Shown here: in pieces, positions 44,189 to 53,871 of the stretch
Position numbering within the stretch: position 1 is the stretch's first letter
Layout of the letters: each line of letters starts with the position of its first letter
Source of the DNA: Heterodera schachtii
Taxonomy: Eukaryota; Nematoda; Chromadorea; Rhabditida; Heteroderidae
Assembly (NCBI GenBank): GCA_023374025.1
Contig: SIJG01000034.1
Coordinates: 290,629-354,628 of the forward strand
Direction: 5' to 3'
DNA length: 64,000 nucleotides
The notes under the pieces: model-generated
Told to the model about the DNA's origin: nothing
Seen by the model: only the letters and a program-made list of their open reading frames with translations
Database searches by the model: none
Position numbers and translations under genes: made by a program

Positions 44189-45935
44189 AAATTGGTAAAA
44201 TTTAAATTAAAAAAAAATAAACAAATTTATTTTTCTGAAAAATCAGCACCTAAAAAATCGGTAGAAGCAATAGAAAAGCTAGGGAGGGATGAGATTTTTA
44301 TGTAGAAAAATTGCAAAAATTTACACCAGAAATTTTTAAAAAATTTCAAAATCATCAAAATTTTTTATCCGAGGGATCAGCAGGGTCTCTGGATTTATAT
44401 AGAATTCTAAAAATTTAATGGGTATGGATTAAGGAACAGCCGGGATCGATTTTTTTTTTGGGGGGGGGGGATTTATCCTGCCCGCTGATCCGGGTGCATT
44501 TTTCAAAAATATGCCAACGAGGTCTGAAAGAAAAACTTTTTTGAATTCTGAAATTTTTTAAAAATATCTTCAAGATTTACAGGCACCAATTTTTTTGTAA
44601 AATTAAAAATTTAACATAACAAAATTTTTATAAATATTTAATTATGAAATTCCAATTGGACAGAAGAGAATCATAAACTCAAAATAAAAATTGAAACACA
44701 AAATCATCAAAATTTTCTAACCGAGAAAATTGTGCCTGCATAATGTTTTTCTGATTGGCTTCAAATGCCTTCCGGGCACAAATTTTCAATTTTTTTTTTG
44801 TTGTTAAATTTGGCATTTCTTTCAACAAGAGCCGTGTGCAAGAGATGCGCGAACTTCAATTAGACTTGAAAAGCGGTGAAAGTGCTGCGCAGTGGTACCA
44901 AAGTGGTGACTACGAATTCAAAAAAATTTATACCTTTTGCAGGGCGGGTTACTAAAATTTGGAACCAACTTGATAAAAAGCTTATTGAAATAAACTCATT
45001 AAATCAATTTAAAAATAAAATTAAAACTATTTCATCCCTGTAAGATTGACCGGAAAAATTAAAACCGAATTATTAATTCATTAAACTAAAAGTGATTTGG
45101 TCATTATTTATTTGTATTGATCTCACATTATATTTTATTTATTGGCGGCGATCTCGTTTTTTAATTGTTTTGCGCTTTCTTGAGGACATTTTTTAATTAA
45201 TGTTTTTGTCCTCAATGTAAGCGGATTTTTCCCTTTGTGGACTTTTTTCTTTATTGACAATAAACAGATTTGGGCATAATTAATGAATGTGGACAACCGA
45301 TTACTAAATATTACAAACCTTAATTATGCCAACACCAATGCTTCATTCGCTTAATCCAACAACCAACCGTATCCTTAATGTTTTCTTGTGAAAATGCCCA
45401 TGATTTTGAAAATTAATTTATGGAATTAATCCAAATGAAAGGGATGAAATTGTTGAAAGGAAAATACTTTAATGCGAAAATCTCAGCTTTCACTTTAAAA
45501 ATGAATTAAAATTAATAAAATGATAAAAAAAATTAACATGTTTCCATCAAATGAGATAATTAACCTATGCAATTAGTAATTTATGACTATTATGTTTAAG
45601 AAAAAATCTATTTTTTCACGCAAAAAATGTCAAATTTCAGGTGCTGTTAGTTTTCGACATTAGTGCCCCACTTTTGCATAATTTTCGTAAAAACTTTTTT
45701 GCCTTTATTTATTTCTTTTTTCTCATTTCACCATCATTTATGTAGGACATCATTTTGCCTAATTTTTAAAAAAGGAATGATATTTTCTTAAATAATGATG
45801 GTTTTTCTCCTCCCATTTTGATTTTTCTTCATTCAAAATAGTTAGAATATCATTTAATTGAGGATGTTTTCGGCAACCAAATACGTATATTTTTACTTAA
45901 CACACATTATTCCATATACAGCCTAACTGGCACAT
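44189..45935. other. Intergenic, one weak exon candidate
   Basis: Mostly AT-rich with poly-G at 44459-44470. At 44828-44955 (plus) a frame reads SRVQEMRELQLDLKSGESAA and QWYQSGDYEFKKIYTF before a stop, after an AACAAG acceptor; possibly a last exon, unrecognised. 45395-45790 is similar to 54060-54990, marking a segmental duplication. Confidence 0.35.
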
Positions 45936-45938
45936 GTG

Positions 45939-47230
45939 ATAACAACGGCTCTAAAGCACTTTATGAGTCCAATCATCTTTTATGAGTCCAATCAACTTTT
46001 ATGAGTCCAATCTGACTTTTATGAGTCCAATCAACTTTTATGAGTCCAATCGAGTTTTATGAGTCCAAAGGTATTTTTATGAGTCCAATCAACTGACAAT
46101 CCCGGGTTTTTATACAATAATTTTGTTCATGTTCGAACAAATCCTATCTTTTTGGTATCATTCGAAAGCACAGAGTCTAACAAAGCTAAAATGAATAAAA
46201 TCGCAGCGTTTGGGCAATTACCAAAAAAGATAACTCAGCTGGGACTCAAATGACCGCACTGTAAAAAGCACTCAAAAAACATTTTAAATAATTTTCTATG
46301 GTAATTTTTGGCGCTGATCACGAATATGACCTTTATTTTGCAAAATTCCGAACCCCGAACCCTAATTCGAACAAAATTTTAACTTTAGAAAGGACGTCAA
46401 ATATAAAAGTTTGAATTTGCATATTGCGCTAAAAAACCGCCGCACACTCGACTACGGCGGCCAGTAGGTGGGGCGAGACTACGGGCTACGGAAGAAGTCC
46501 GCGCGTGATCCGCAGGGGTTGACTGATTGGCGGGGGCCCTTCGGGCCCCCGCAGTCAACCGCCTGTGGCGCTCGTCAGACTTTTTCCTCCGCCATCCGTC
46601 TCGCCCCACTACTTGCTCCGTCTTCGCATGCTCCCTTTTGCGAAAGTTCGGATGATACCAAATTTGTCAGTGTTCGATCATTTAAAAAGTTATAGTGCCA
46701 AAGCTTTCAATTTTCGAGTTTTGAACCGGTTCGAACCGGGTTCGGGATTCGAAATTTTGAAAAACAAATGTCATATTCGTGATCAGCGCCACAAAATACT
46801 CTAGAAAAATTATTTAAAATGCATTTTGAGTGTTTTTATTGTGCGGTCATTTGAGTCCCAGCTGAATTTGGCACTCCAATTCCGGCACTTTTTCAGCCTG
46901 AAAAAGGGCAAGCGCGCCCCCAATTCTATTTTTCCGACACATTTCTAACCTTTTTACATCGATTCTGACCATTTTTAAGCATTTTTGAGTTTGGTGACTA
47001 TGATCAATATTTACCTTCTCTTGTTTTCTCGTATTATTACATTATTTAGACTTTGTACTTTCGAATGATACCAAAAAGATAGGGTTTGTTCGAGCATGAA
47101 CAAATTTATTGTATAAAAACCAGGTATTGTTAATTGATTGGACTCATAAAATACCATTGGACTCATCATAAAAGTCGATTGGACTCATAAAAGTCGATTG
47201 GACTCATAATGTGCATTAGAGCCGTAACAA
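45939..47230. mobile_element. Foldback element with GAGTCCAAT repeat ends
   Basis: The outer ends are inverted: ACGGCTCTAAAGCACTTTATG at the left and CATAATGTGCATTAGAGCCGT at the right. Next come about eight direct TTATGAGTCCAATC units on the left and four inverse GATTGGACTCATAA units on the right. Then come inner inverted repeats (46108-46170 and 47050-47112). The middle (46390-46630) holds a GC-rich palindrome around GGGGGCCCTTCGGGCCCCCG (46531). No transposase. A partial relative of the right half (46740-46940) is at 52085-52290. Confidence 0.8.
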
Positions 47231-47418
47231 CATACACAGGAAATGATTGAATGAACACATCAAAAATGGCGGACACAAATATCACGCGACAGACAATTAA
47301 ATGTGAAATTCTTCGTCCATTATTATTGAATGCCATCACCGTCCGTCGTCGCGTTCATTCATTGCGCATCACCACGTTGTGTAATGTTCTCCTCCCGACG
47401 GCACTGTCGACGACGCCT

Positions 47419-47959
47419 TCAATTTTGGCTGTTCTCCTCCTCCCGTTTTGATGGCGATGGTCCAGTTGAGCGTAAGCTTTCCGGTATCATCATCCGCCAC
47501 GAGAACGGCTGCTTCTTCTTTTTCGTTGTTGGCATCTTGGACATCATTCCGCTCGGCACCGCCGTGATCGCACCACCACCGCCTCGTCCTCCACGACCAT
47601 GGCCATGCCCAGCAGTTGAGGGCGGCGGCCAGTCCATCGAATCCGTTGGTCCCTGCCGCGATTTGTAGTAACTGCTTGGCACTGCTGTCGAAAGCTCATC
47701 GTTGTCCTGCTGACCGGCACGGCGTTTACGGCACAGACAGCAAATCACAACAATGGCACACACAACAACGAGGCTGAAAAAGGGGGAAAATGGGAGAATG
47801 ACTGTGATTGATGATGGCATTGGCAAAAGAAAAGCCACAGAAAACTCACGCAAGCAAAACTGAGACGCCAATGATGATCCATAGCTTGACACTGAGACCA
47901 GCAAATTCATTTGTCGAAGTCTTCTTATCGGTGGGTTTCTTGGGCTTATGCGTGGCGTA
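47419..47959 (-). CDS. C-terminal exons of a single-pass membrane protein
   Basis: Two exons on the minus strand, 47850-47959 and 47419-47773, join in phase (GC + C). They read YATHKPKKPTDKKTSTNEFA, then a hydrophobic stretch (LWIIIGVSVLLALVVVCAIV ending VICCLC), then RKRRAGQQDNDELSTAVPSS, a Gly/Arg-rich patch (GHGHGRGGRGGGG) and a Lys/Arg-rich tail ending at a stop. The basic stop-transfer sequence after the helix puts the 117-residue tail in the cytosol. Upstream exons (the extracellular part) were not found in the next 1 kb. Family unknown. The region is much GC-richer than average, which supports coding. Confidence 0.65.
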
Positions 47960-48164
47960 CTGAAAAAGAAAAAAAAATTCAAAAACCCAGTTTTTCACAT
48001 TTGTTTGTTGGAATTTTTTTTTAACTTGTTAAAACCCCGGTGTTGAACTCATAGCTCTACCGGAAGATATCAAGAAAGTTGGGTTTTTAAGTCATCATGA
48101 TTTTTTATGGTTCTATTAATTTTTACGGTCCTGTAAATCTTTTAAGGTTTGATCATTTAGCAGA

Positions 48165-48312
48165 GTGATGAAAATGATCAGCAGAGTGATCAAAAATGAT
48201 CAGCAGAGTGATGAAGAATGATCAGCAGAATGATGAAAAATGATCAGCAGAGTGATGAAAAAAATGATCAGCAGAGTGATGAAAAAAAATGATCAGCAGA
48301 GTGATGAACAAC
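48165..48312. repeat. Minisatellite of GATCAGCAGAGTGATGAAAA
   Basis: About seven units of 20-24 bp, varying in the number of A after GATGA. It lies between the membrane-protein exons and the polyQ region. Confidence 0.9.
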
Positions 48313-48642
48313 AGACGGAAGGCATTTTGAAGGACAGCGGAGGACATAGTAGCAGAAATGTAAATGAATGTTAATGCACAAAAATTGGGTGAGCCCTTAG
48401 GCGCTTTTTATAACGGAGACAAACATGAAAAAAGGGGGCGGGGCATGTTAGGCAAATGTAGGCAATTTTTTAATGTGGGGAGGAGGAAACGAAAGTCTAT
48501 AAAAGGACAATTTTTCACGAATTCCATCACTTGCAACAAATTTTTTATTTTCAATCTTTTTTATTCCCCGCCATTCTCTGAGCAACGCCAACCCCAACAA
48601 CACGCATTTGCCTGCTGGTCGTTCATGCAACTCGCGCAACAT

Positions 48643-48905
48643 GGCCATTCTGACGCCGACCAAAGGACAACCGACGGAACAACCGCAGCAGCAGCAGCAC
48701 AACCACCACCAGCAGCAGCAACAGCCGCAACAACAACAACCGACGCAACACGTGCACTGCACATCCAGCGCTAAGACATCGCAACACAGACGGACCAACA
48801 ATCGGCGGATGAAGAAGCGCAACAGCACCAGCAGAAGCAGCAGCAACGGTTCGCAACATCAGCCAAAGCAACAACAGTGGAGACGAGCAGCAACAACAAA
48901 CGGTA
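48643..48905 (+). CDS. PolyQ-rich exon, gene unrecognised
   Basis: From ATG at 48643 the frame reads MAILTPTKGQPTEQPQQQQH, then a Q/H-rich stretch, then basic SKTSQHRRTNNRRMKKRNST-like sequence (AKTSQHRRTNNRRMKKRNST), to a possible donor at GGTAGAG. CAG/CAA repeats keep several frames open, so the true frame is not certain. It may be the 5' part of the gene whose STSDL exons follow, but phases do not join cleanly. Confidence 0.35.
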
Positions 48906-49150
48906 GAGTTTTTGGTGCCATTGGACGGAGGGGGAAAGGGGATGCCGTGATGATAATGCCATTTGTAGAAAGTTCCAAATTGGTTTCTGCAGATTTTAAT
49001 CAGAAACCCTAACCGACGTTTTAGCGAAATTTTTTCTAAAGTTTTCGTTCCACTGATTTCAGAGTTTGGCCCTCCTCACTTTGAATTCGTGGCATTCTCT
49101 CAATTTTTCAAGAAAACAGTAATTTCAGCAAAGATTTTCACCTGCTTTTC

Positions 49151-49394
49151 AGTGACCCAATTGCCGTGAACGACCAGCAAAAACAGCACAAACAGCAGAT
49201 GGATGGTGCCGCCGCCTTCTCCACAGCAAAACAGCGGACAAACGGTGCGCAAAGTCAAATCGACCTCTGACCTGCGCCCTGCTGATGAAGCGCTGAGATG
49301 TGAGCTGTTCGATGCGTTGATGGTGCAGCCCAAACAATCACCGCAGCCAAACGCCAAAAGTGGAGACGAGCAGCAGCAAACGGAAGAATTGTGA
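49151..49394 (+). pseudogene. STSDL repeat exon, frameshifted copy
   Basis: After a TTTTCAG acceptor: DPIAVNDQQKQHKQQMDG, then a frame change caused by an extra GATG relative to the next copy, then QQNSGQTVRKVKSTSDLRPA and DEALRCELFDALMVQPK, ending EEL and stop. A diverged third version lies at about 48870-48910 (SGDEQQQT). Confidence 0.5.
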
Positions 49395-49589
49395 AGTGCC
49401 ATTGTACGGGATGAAAAGCATAAACAATTGATGCCTGATGCTAATGCTATTTTGAGAAAATTTCAAAATTTTGCGTTCCCTCCCCCTCCCCTCCTCCATT
49501 TGAATTGATGACATTTTTTCTCTCTCTTTTTTTTCGAGAAAAACAAATTACGGCAAAAATCCACCATTTTTCATTGGTCTGATTTTCAG

Positions 49590-49761
49590 TGATCCAAATA
49601 TGGTGGTGAACGATCAGCAGCAACAACAGCCCAAGCAGATGGTGCCGACGCCTCCACCACAGCAAAACAGCGGTCAAACGGTGCGCAAAGTCAAATCGAC
49701 CTCTGATCTGCGCCAAGATGAGGCGCTGAGACGTTCGCTGTTCAATGCGTTGTTGGTTTAG
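49590..49761 (+). CDS. STSDL repeat exon, open copy
   Basis: After TTTTCAG: DPNMVVNDQQQQQPKQMVPT, PPPQQNSGQTVRKVKSTSDL and RQDEALRRSLFNALLV, then TAG. The frame is intact. RKVKSTSDL is a basophilic-kinase-type site, and the same motif is conserved in the broken copy upstream. Family unrecognised; tandem exon duplication is clear. Confidence 0.45.
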
Positions 49762-49899
49762 CCCAAACAACGGCACGACAAAACAACGGCAACGGACATG
49801 GCGGAGGGCTTCGCAGGCAAAAAAAACCAAATCAATTTGTCACCCTCCCATTTCCCCCTCTTTGAGGTCTATTTCGGTGCTCGCCTGACTCAATGCCAA

Positions 49900-50570
49900 C
49901 GCGGATGAGGAGGGGGGCTTGGTTGACCAACTCGGCGACGCGGTCGCTTCACTGTTTACAATCGATCTTGGCCGTGTGTATACAACTGTTGGCAACGCGC
50001 TGGACTTACTGCGGACAAACTTTGCGCACCTGTGGCAGTATCGGGTGAGCAGTAAAATGCCAGATTTGACGGATTAATGGACGGATTTAATTGGATTTTC
50101 TCACATTTCAGCTCTTCCGCTTTGTCTCCATCCTTCTGTGCATCTAGTTTGGCCTGGACTTCATGGAACGGTTGGCTGTCCGATGGTCTCCGCATGCATC
50201 CGCTGGGCTTGGCCACCGGTGCACTTCATGTTCGGCTCGCACGGAGAAAGCTGTTTTATTTTGTCAATTTAAGTGTGCGACATGGCCAACAGTGGAGTAC
50301 TGCGTGGTGGGCACATTCGATACCGTGTCAACGCCTAAATTTTGGTCCCTCATTTTCAGATACTGTCACTAATACGGTGTGATGTGCTGCGAGTGTCAGT
50401 GTTGCAGCAGCAGCAGCAGCTCGTTTCCCCCCTCCCCATTCTCTGCCAGTTTCCCACCGTATCGATCCCCTCGAAAGATTCAAAGAAAATTTCTAACAGA
50501 AAATTTTCAAAAAAAATCAGAAAAATTTTTCATTGTTTTTTTGTAAAAAACATGATTCCCTTAAATTTTA
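49900..50570 (+). other. GC-richer region with possible exons, unrecognised
   Basis: At about 49897-50042 a plus-strand frame reads NADEEGGLVDQLGDAVASLF then TIDLGRVYTTVGNALDLLRT to a GGTGAGC donor. After a CACATTTCAG acceptor at 50110, LFRFVSILLCI continues but then meets a stop. This may be a decayed gene. A CAG run lies at about 50405-50420. Confidence 0.3.
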
Positions 50571-50589
50571 GATGGATAAAACGAAATCT

Positions 50590-51397
50590 TACCATTTACT
50601 GTTGCTCAACAAATTGAAGCGGTGTTCAATTTTGAGCAAATGGTGGTCGCCGTTCAACGGGTGTCGTCGATGATAAAATTGCAATTCATTCACTCATTCA
50701 TTTTAATTTTCAGATGGTCCAAGCGGATGCCAAATTGGACAAAAATGAGCGCACATTTCTCGCACGGGCTTACAAAAAACTGATCGATGTTCGTCGGGAG
50801 ACCTGGCGTTTTTCTGTAACATCGACGAGAATCCGCAGGATGCCGACACGGATGAGCAAAAGCAGGTGGAAGGCGTGATGTCAGCGGACAATACTTTTAT
50901 AATGTTTTTTCCCCTTTTACAGGCCAGGACCGATCTCCGTTTGAAAACGCATGAGGAATTGCGGCAACTTTACCGCAAATTTTTGGTTAGTTTTGGATTT
51001 TTGTTGATTTCTTATCTCTTTGTTTCATTTACAATTTTAGGAGTCATTAACGAAAAGCTCCTGCCAAATGCCAACGACGAAGAGGCGAATGTGTTCTACC
51101 ACAACATGAAGCGCGATTTCTACCGAGACCAGGTCGATTTGTTGGAGGAGGATGAACATGCCGTGCCGGTAAGGGTTTTTGTTTCGTTTGTTTCCCGCAA
51201 AAATTTTCATTCACTTTCAGGAAGTTTGTTCATTTCGGAAAAGTCCTACGAAGAAGGCTTTGAAATTGCCAGCAAGAAGTTGAAATCATCTAATCCTGCT
51301 CGCTTGGCTTGGTGCTCAACTACGCTGTGTTCCAATTTGAAGTCAAGAGCTTGAAGGACGCGGCGCGTCAGATGTTGGAGAAAATCAACTTTGCAGG
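50590..51397 (+). pseudogene. Divergent 14-3-3 protein gene with single-base gaps
   Basis: Exons at about 50590-50672 (AQQIEAVFNFEQMVVAVQRV), 50714-50874 (KLDKNERTFLARAYKKLIDV RRETWR), 50923-50985 (ARTDLRLKTHEELRQLYRKF), 51041-51168 (LLPNANDEEANVFYHNMKRD FYRDQVDLL) and 51221-about 51397 (KSYEEGFEIASKKL ... LNYAVFQFEVKSLKDAA). The order and spacing match 14-3-3 helices: the ERNLLSVAYKN-, VFYxKMKGDYYRY- and AYxxAFEI-type segments that build the phosphopeptide groove. Each exon is clean, but at least four single-base gaps break the frame (near 50813, 51054, 51225 and 51304), two of them in T or A runs. Either a young pseudogene or base errors. The C-terminal helix is not found. Confidence 0.65.
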
Positions 51398-51493
51398 GTT
51401 TTTGAGAAAATTTTTGGCACAAATTTAGAATTTTCTGATAAAAAGAGTCTACTCAATTTTTTGCTGAGATATTTTTGATTTTTCTATGGAATT

Positions 51494-52038
51494 TTTTAAA
51501 AAGGCGCACAATAATATTATCATTTTTTGCAATTATAAAAAAAAGTTTGATTCAGTTAAGTCCCAGAAAAGCTCCATGGCTTTTTAAAATCTTGTTTTTG
51601 TTTACAACTGTCCTATACTTTTATTTGTATTTCTGTGTTTTTTCTTCTTCTCGCCGATGCTTCGACGGAATTATTCGATTGATTTAATGATTTATTCGGA
51701 ATTCTTTACTTGGTCAGTGTTATTTTTATCTCAATTGGTATGGAGTGATTATTTAAATGGAAGAAATTCGTTAATTATCGTCGCAAGAAAAGAAAAGTGA
51801 TCTGTGTATGCTCTGAACACTCGAGTTTTGTCACAAAGCAATCATTAAATCAATCGAATAATTCCGTCGAAGCATCGGCGAGAAGAAGAAAAAACACAGA
51901 AATATAAATAAAAGTATAGGACAGTTGTAAACAAAAAAAAAGATTTTAAAAAGCCATGGAACTTTTCTGGGACTTAACTGAATCAAACTTTTGTTTATAA
52001 TTGCAAAAATTGATAATATTATAAGGCGCCTTTTTAAA
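51494..52038. mobile_element. Foldback element with about 200-bp arms
   Basis: Arms 51494-51691 and 51840-52038 are near-perfect inverse copies (for example CGCCGATGCTTCGACGGAAT and ATTCCGTCGAAGCATCGGCG) around a spacer of about 150 bp. No ORF. It follows the 14-3-3-like gene within about 100 bp. Confidence 0.85.
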
Positions 52039-52084
52039 CCCCCAAAAATTTGTTTTTCTTTTAATTTATAAATTTAAAATTTTT

Positions 52085-52440
52085 AATTAGGGTTCGGAGT
52101 TCGTAATTTTGCAAAATAAAGGTCATATTCGTGATCAGCGCCACAAATTAACCTGGAAAATTATTTTAAACATCTTTTTAGTGCTTTTTATAGTGCGGTC
52201 ACTTGAGTCACAGCTGAGTTTGGCACTCCAATTTCGGCACTTTTTCAGCCTGAAAAAGGGCATGCGCGCCCCTAATTTTATTTTTCCAACCCATTTCGAC
52301 CTTTTTACATCGATTCTGACCGTTCGTGGTTTGAATTTCGTGCACCGAAAAAAATTGGGCTTTGCCTTCGGCTTCGAGTGCCAAGCCGAGCTTCGCGTGT
52401 CCCCGGTCGTCACCGCCGGCACCTGAAACCCCTATTTTCT
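52085..52440. repeat. Fragment related to the 45.9-47.2 kb foldback element
   Basis: Shares AAAGGTCATATTCGTGATCAG, GTGCGGTCACTTGAGTC-type sequence and TTTTTCAGCCTGAAAAAGGGC with 46740-46940. No terminal repeats are seen, so it is a partial copy. Confidence 0.6.
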
Positions 52441-52920
52441 TAACTCAAAAAATCTGCTAAGAATTGCACTCAAATTTTAAAAATTTTATCGAGTCTCGGA
52501 ATCAGTCTCTAGTCTCGGGGTCAAGTCTCGGTCTCGAACAGCACTAGTAATTATGGTATACCCTCACTTTTTTTGATTGAGGACAGTCCGTACAATGACT
52601 TTTTATAATTATGAAATTTTTTGGCATCCCCAATCAACGAATTTTCAAAATTTAAATTTTATAATTCGGCGCAATTTTAATAAATAAAAAATTCTCATTT
52701 TCTTTGTCGACTATGAGAAAAAAAAAGTTTGATGAAATTTGCAAATTTGTCATATTGTCGTTTATTTGGGGGCTATTTGTGCCAGTTTTGCCATATTCTA
52801 CCTAAAAATCTCATCACTACCAATTACGGACCATGCCACAATGTTTCACATGGTCATAGTTTTGCTACCTCAGCTTGGCATCTGTACAAAAAATGCATGT
52901 TTAAATTTAATTAAAAATGC

Positions 52921-53062
52921 CTACCGTACACGCACAGTACTCTTCCCCCGGTGCCATGCCATTGCTCGCTTTTGTCCCTTTATAACATGCGTAGCACGTG
53001 TCACTTCCGTGGGCTCTTCCGCTACTCCGTTCATTGTCGTCGAAAAGCGTCTTGGAGTCTCG
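52921..53062 (-). pseudogene. Inverted fragment of the 43.8-kb Cys-rich exon
   Basis: The minus strand reads LFDDNERSSGRAHGSDTCYA then CYKGTKASNGMAPGEEYCAC, matching 43945-44059 apart from a short insertion. It is broken at GAAAAGCG and joins within about 20 bp to the F-box gene remnant at 53082. Confidence 0.6.
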
Positions 53063-53081
53063 AATTAGAATATTTTTATGA

Positions 53082-53871
53082 ACGACTTGGATGGTTTTTT
53101 AAAAAGTAAAAATAAATTAATGAGGCATTTTCCATTTAACCAAACAAATATATTTTATTGAAAATTTAAAAAAAAAATAAGAAAATTGCCAATTCATTAA
53201 AAATGGATTTATAATAATCCCATAATTATGAAATTATGATTCAACAATGCATTTTTTCTTTTATTTTTTTATTTCCTAATTGATTAATAAGCCGTTAAAT
53301 TATTTGTGCTTTTGCATATGTTTTATATTTTTCTTGCGCATATCCCATAAAAAAGTGCTCAAAAAGTCGCCACTTTTTGTATTTTTAAACATATTTTGGC
53401 AAATTTTTATTGAAAAAGGCAATGTAAGCAAAAAAATGACTTTATCTCAATTTTCAAAAGATATCCCTTTAAAAATGAAAAATTTCAGCTTAATGGAAGG
53501 ATTTTTTTTTGTTTTAGTCAACACTTTTGCTCGTTCACATATAAAATAAATATTCACGCTGTTGTGATTGATAAATTGAATAAATGTTTGAGTGTTTTTA
53601 AGGCTTTTTGGTTTTTTGAGGGTTTAAAGCAATTTTTAGGCAACTTTTCGGCCGTCTTTTTGTGTATATTTATGTTATTTTTCTTATTTTTATAGGCGTA
53701 TATATACGCATATTTGGTATTTTCAGTGTACAAAATGTACAAGCTATATTTGGAATAAAAATTATTTGAAACTTTTGTTTAGCTTTGGCGATCCGTTCCA
53801 CTTCGGTGCGTTCGTTGGATTCATTTTTACAAATGCACATGGTTAATGATGTCCGACAGACGGAAGCTTAA
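53082..53871 (+). pseudogene. 3' remnant of the F-box-like gene (third copy)
   Basis: Contains the end of exon 4 (NDLDGFLK, 53082-53107), the following intron, and the last exon 53783-53871 (TLAIRSTSVRSLDSFLQMHM ... stop), still open. All upstream exons are absent. The 5' break lies beside the inverted Cys-rich fragment. Confidence 0.65.

Noticed and set aside
45960..46100. Regular TTATGAGTCCAATC repeats, CRISPR-like at a glance
   Set aside because: Spacers are only a few bases, the units are inverted at the other end of a foldback element, and the DNA is eukaryotic.
47774..47849. Continuous minus-strand frame through this interval (187-codon ORF)
   Set aside because: The interval has clean GTGAGT and TTTCAG ends, and splicing it joins a transmembrane helix in phase; reading through uses another frame for the upstream part.
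48165..48312. Possible CRISPR array
   Set aside because: A simple head-to-tail minisatellite without spacers.
48448..48874. Minus-strand Leu/Cys/Val-rich ORFs
   Set aside because: Antisense of CAG/CAA repeats.
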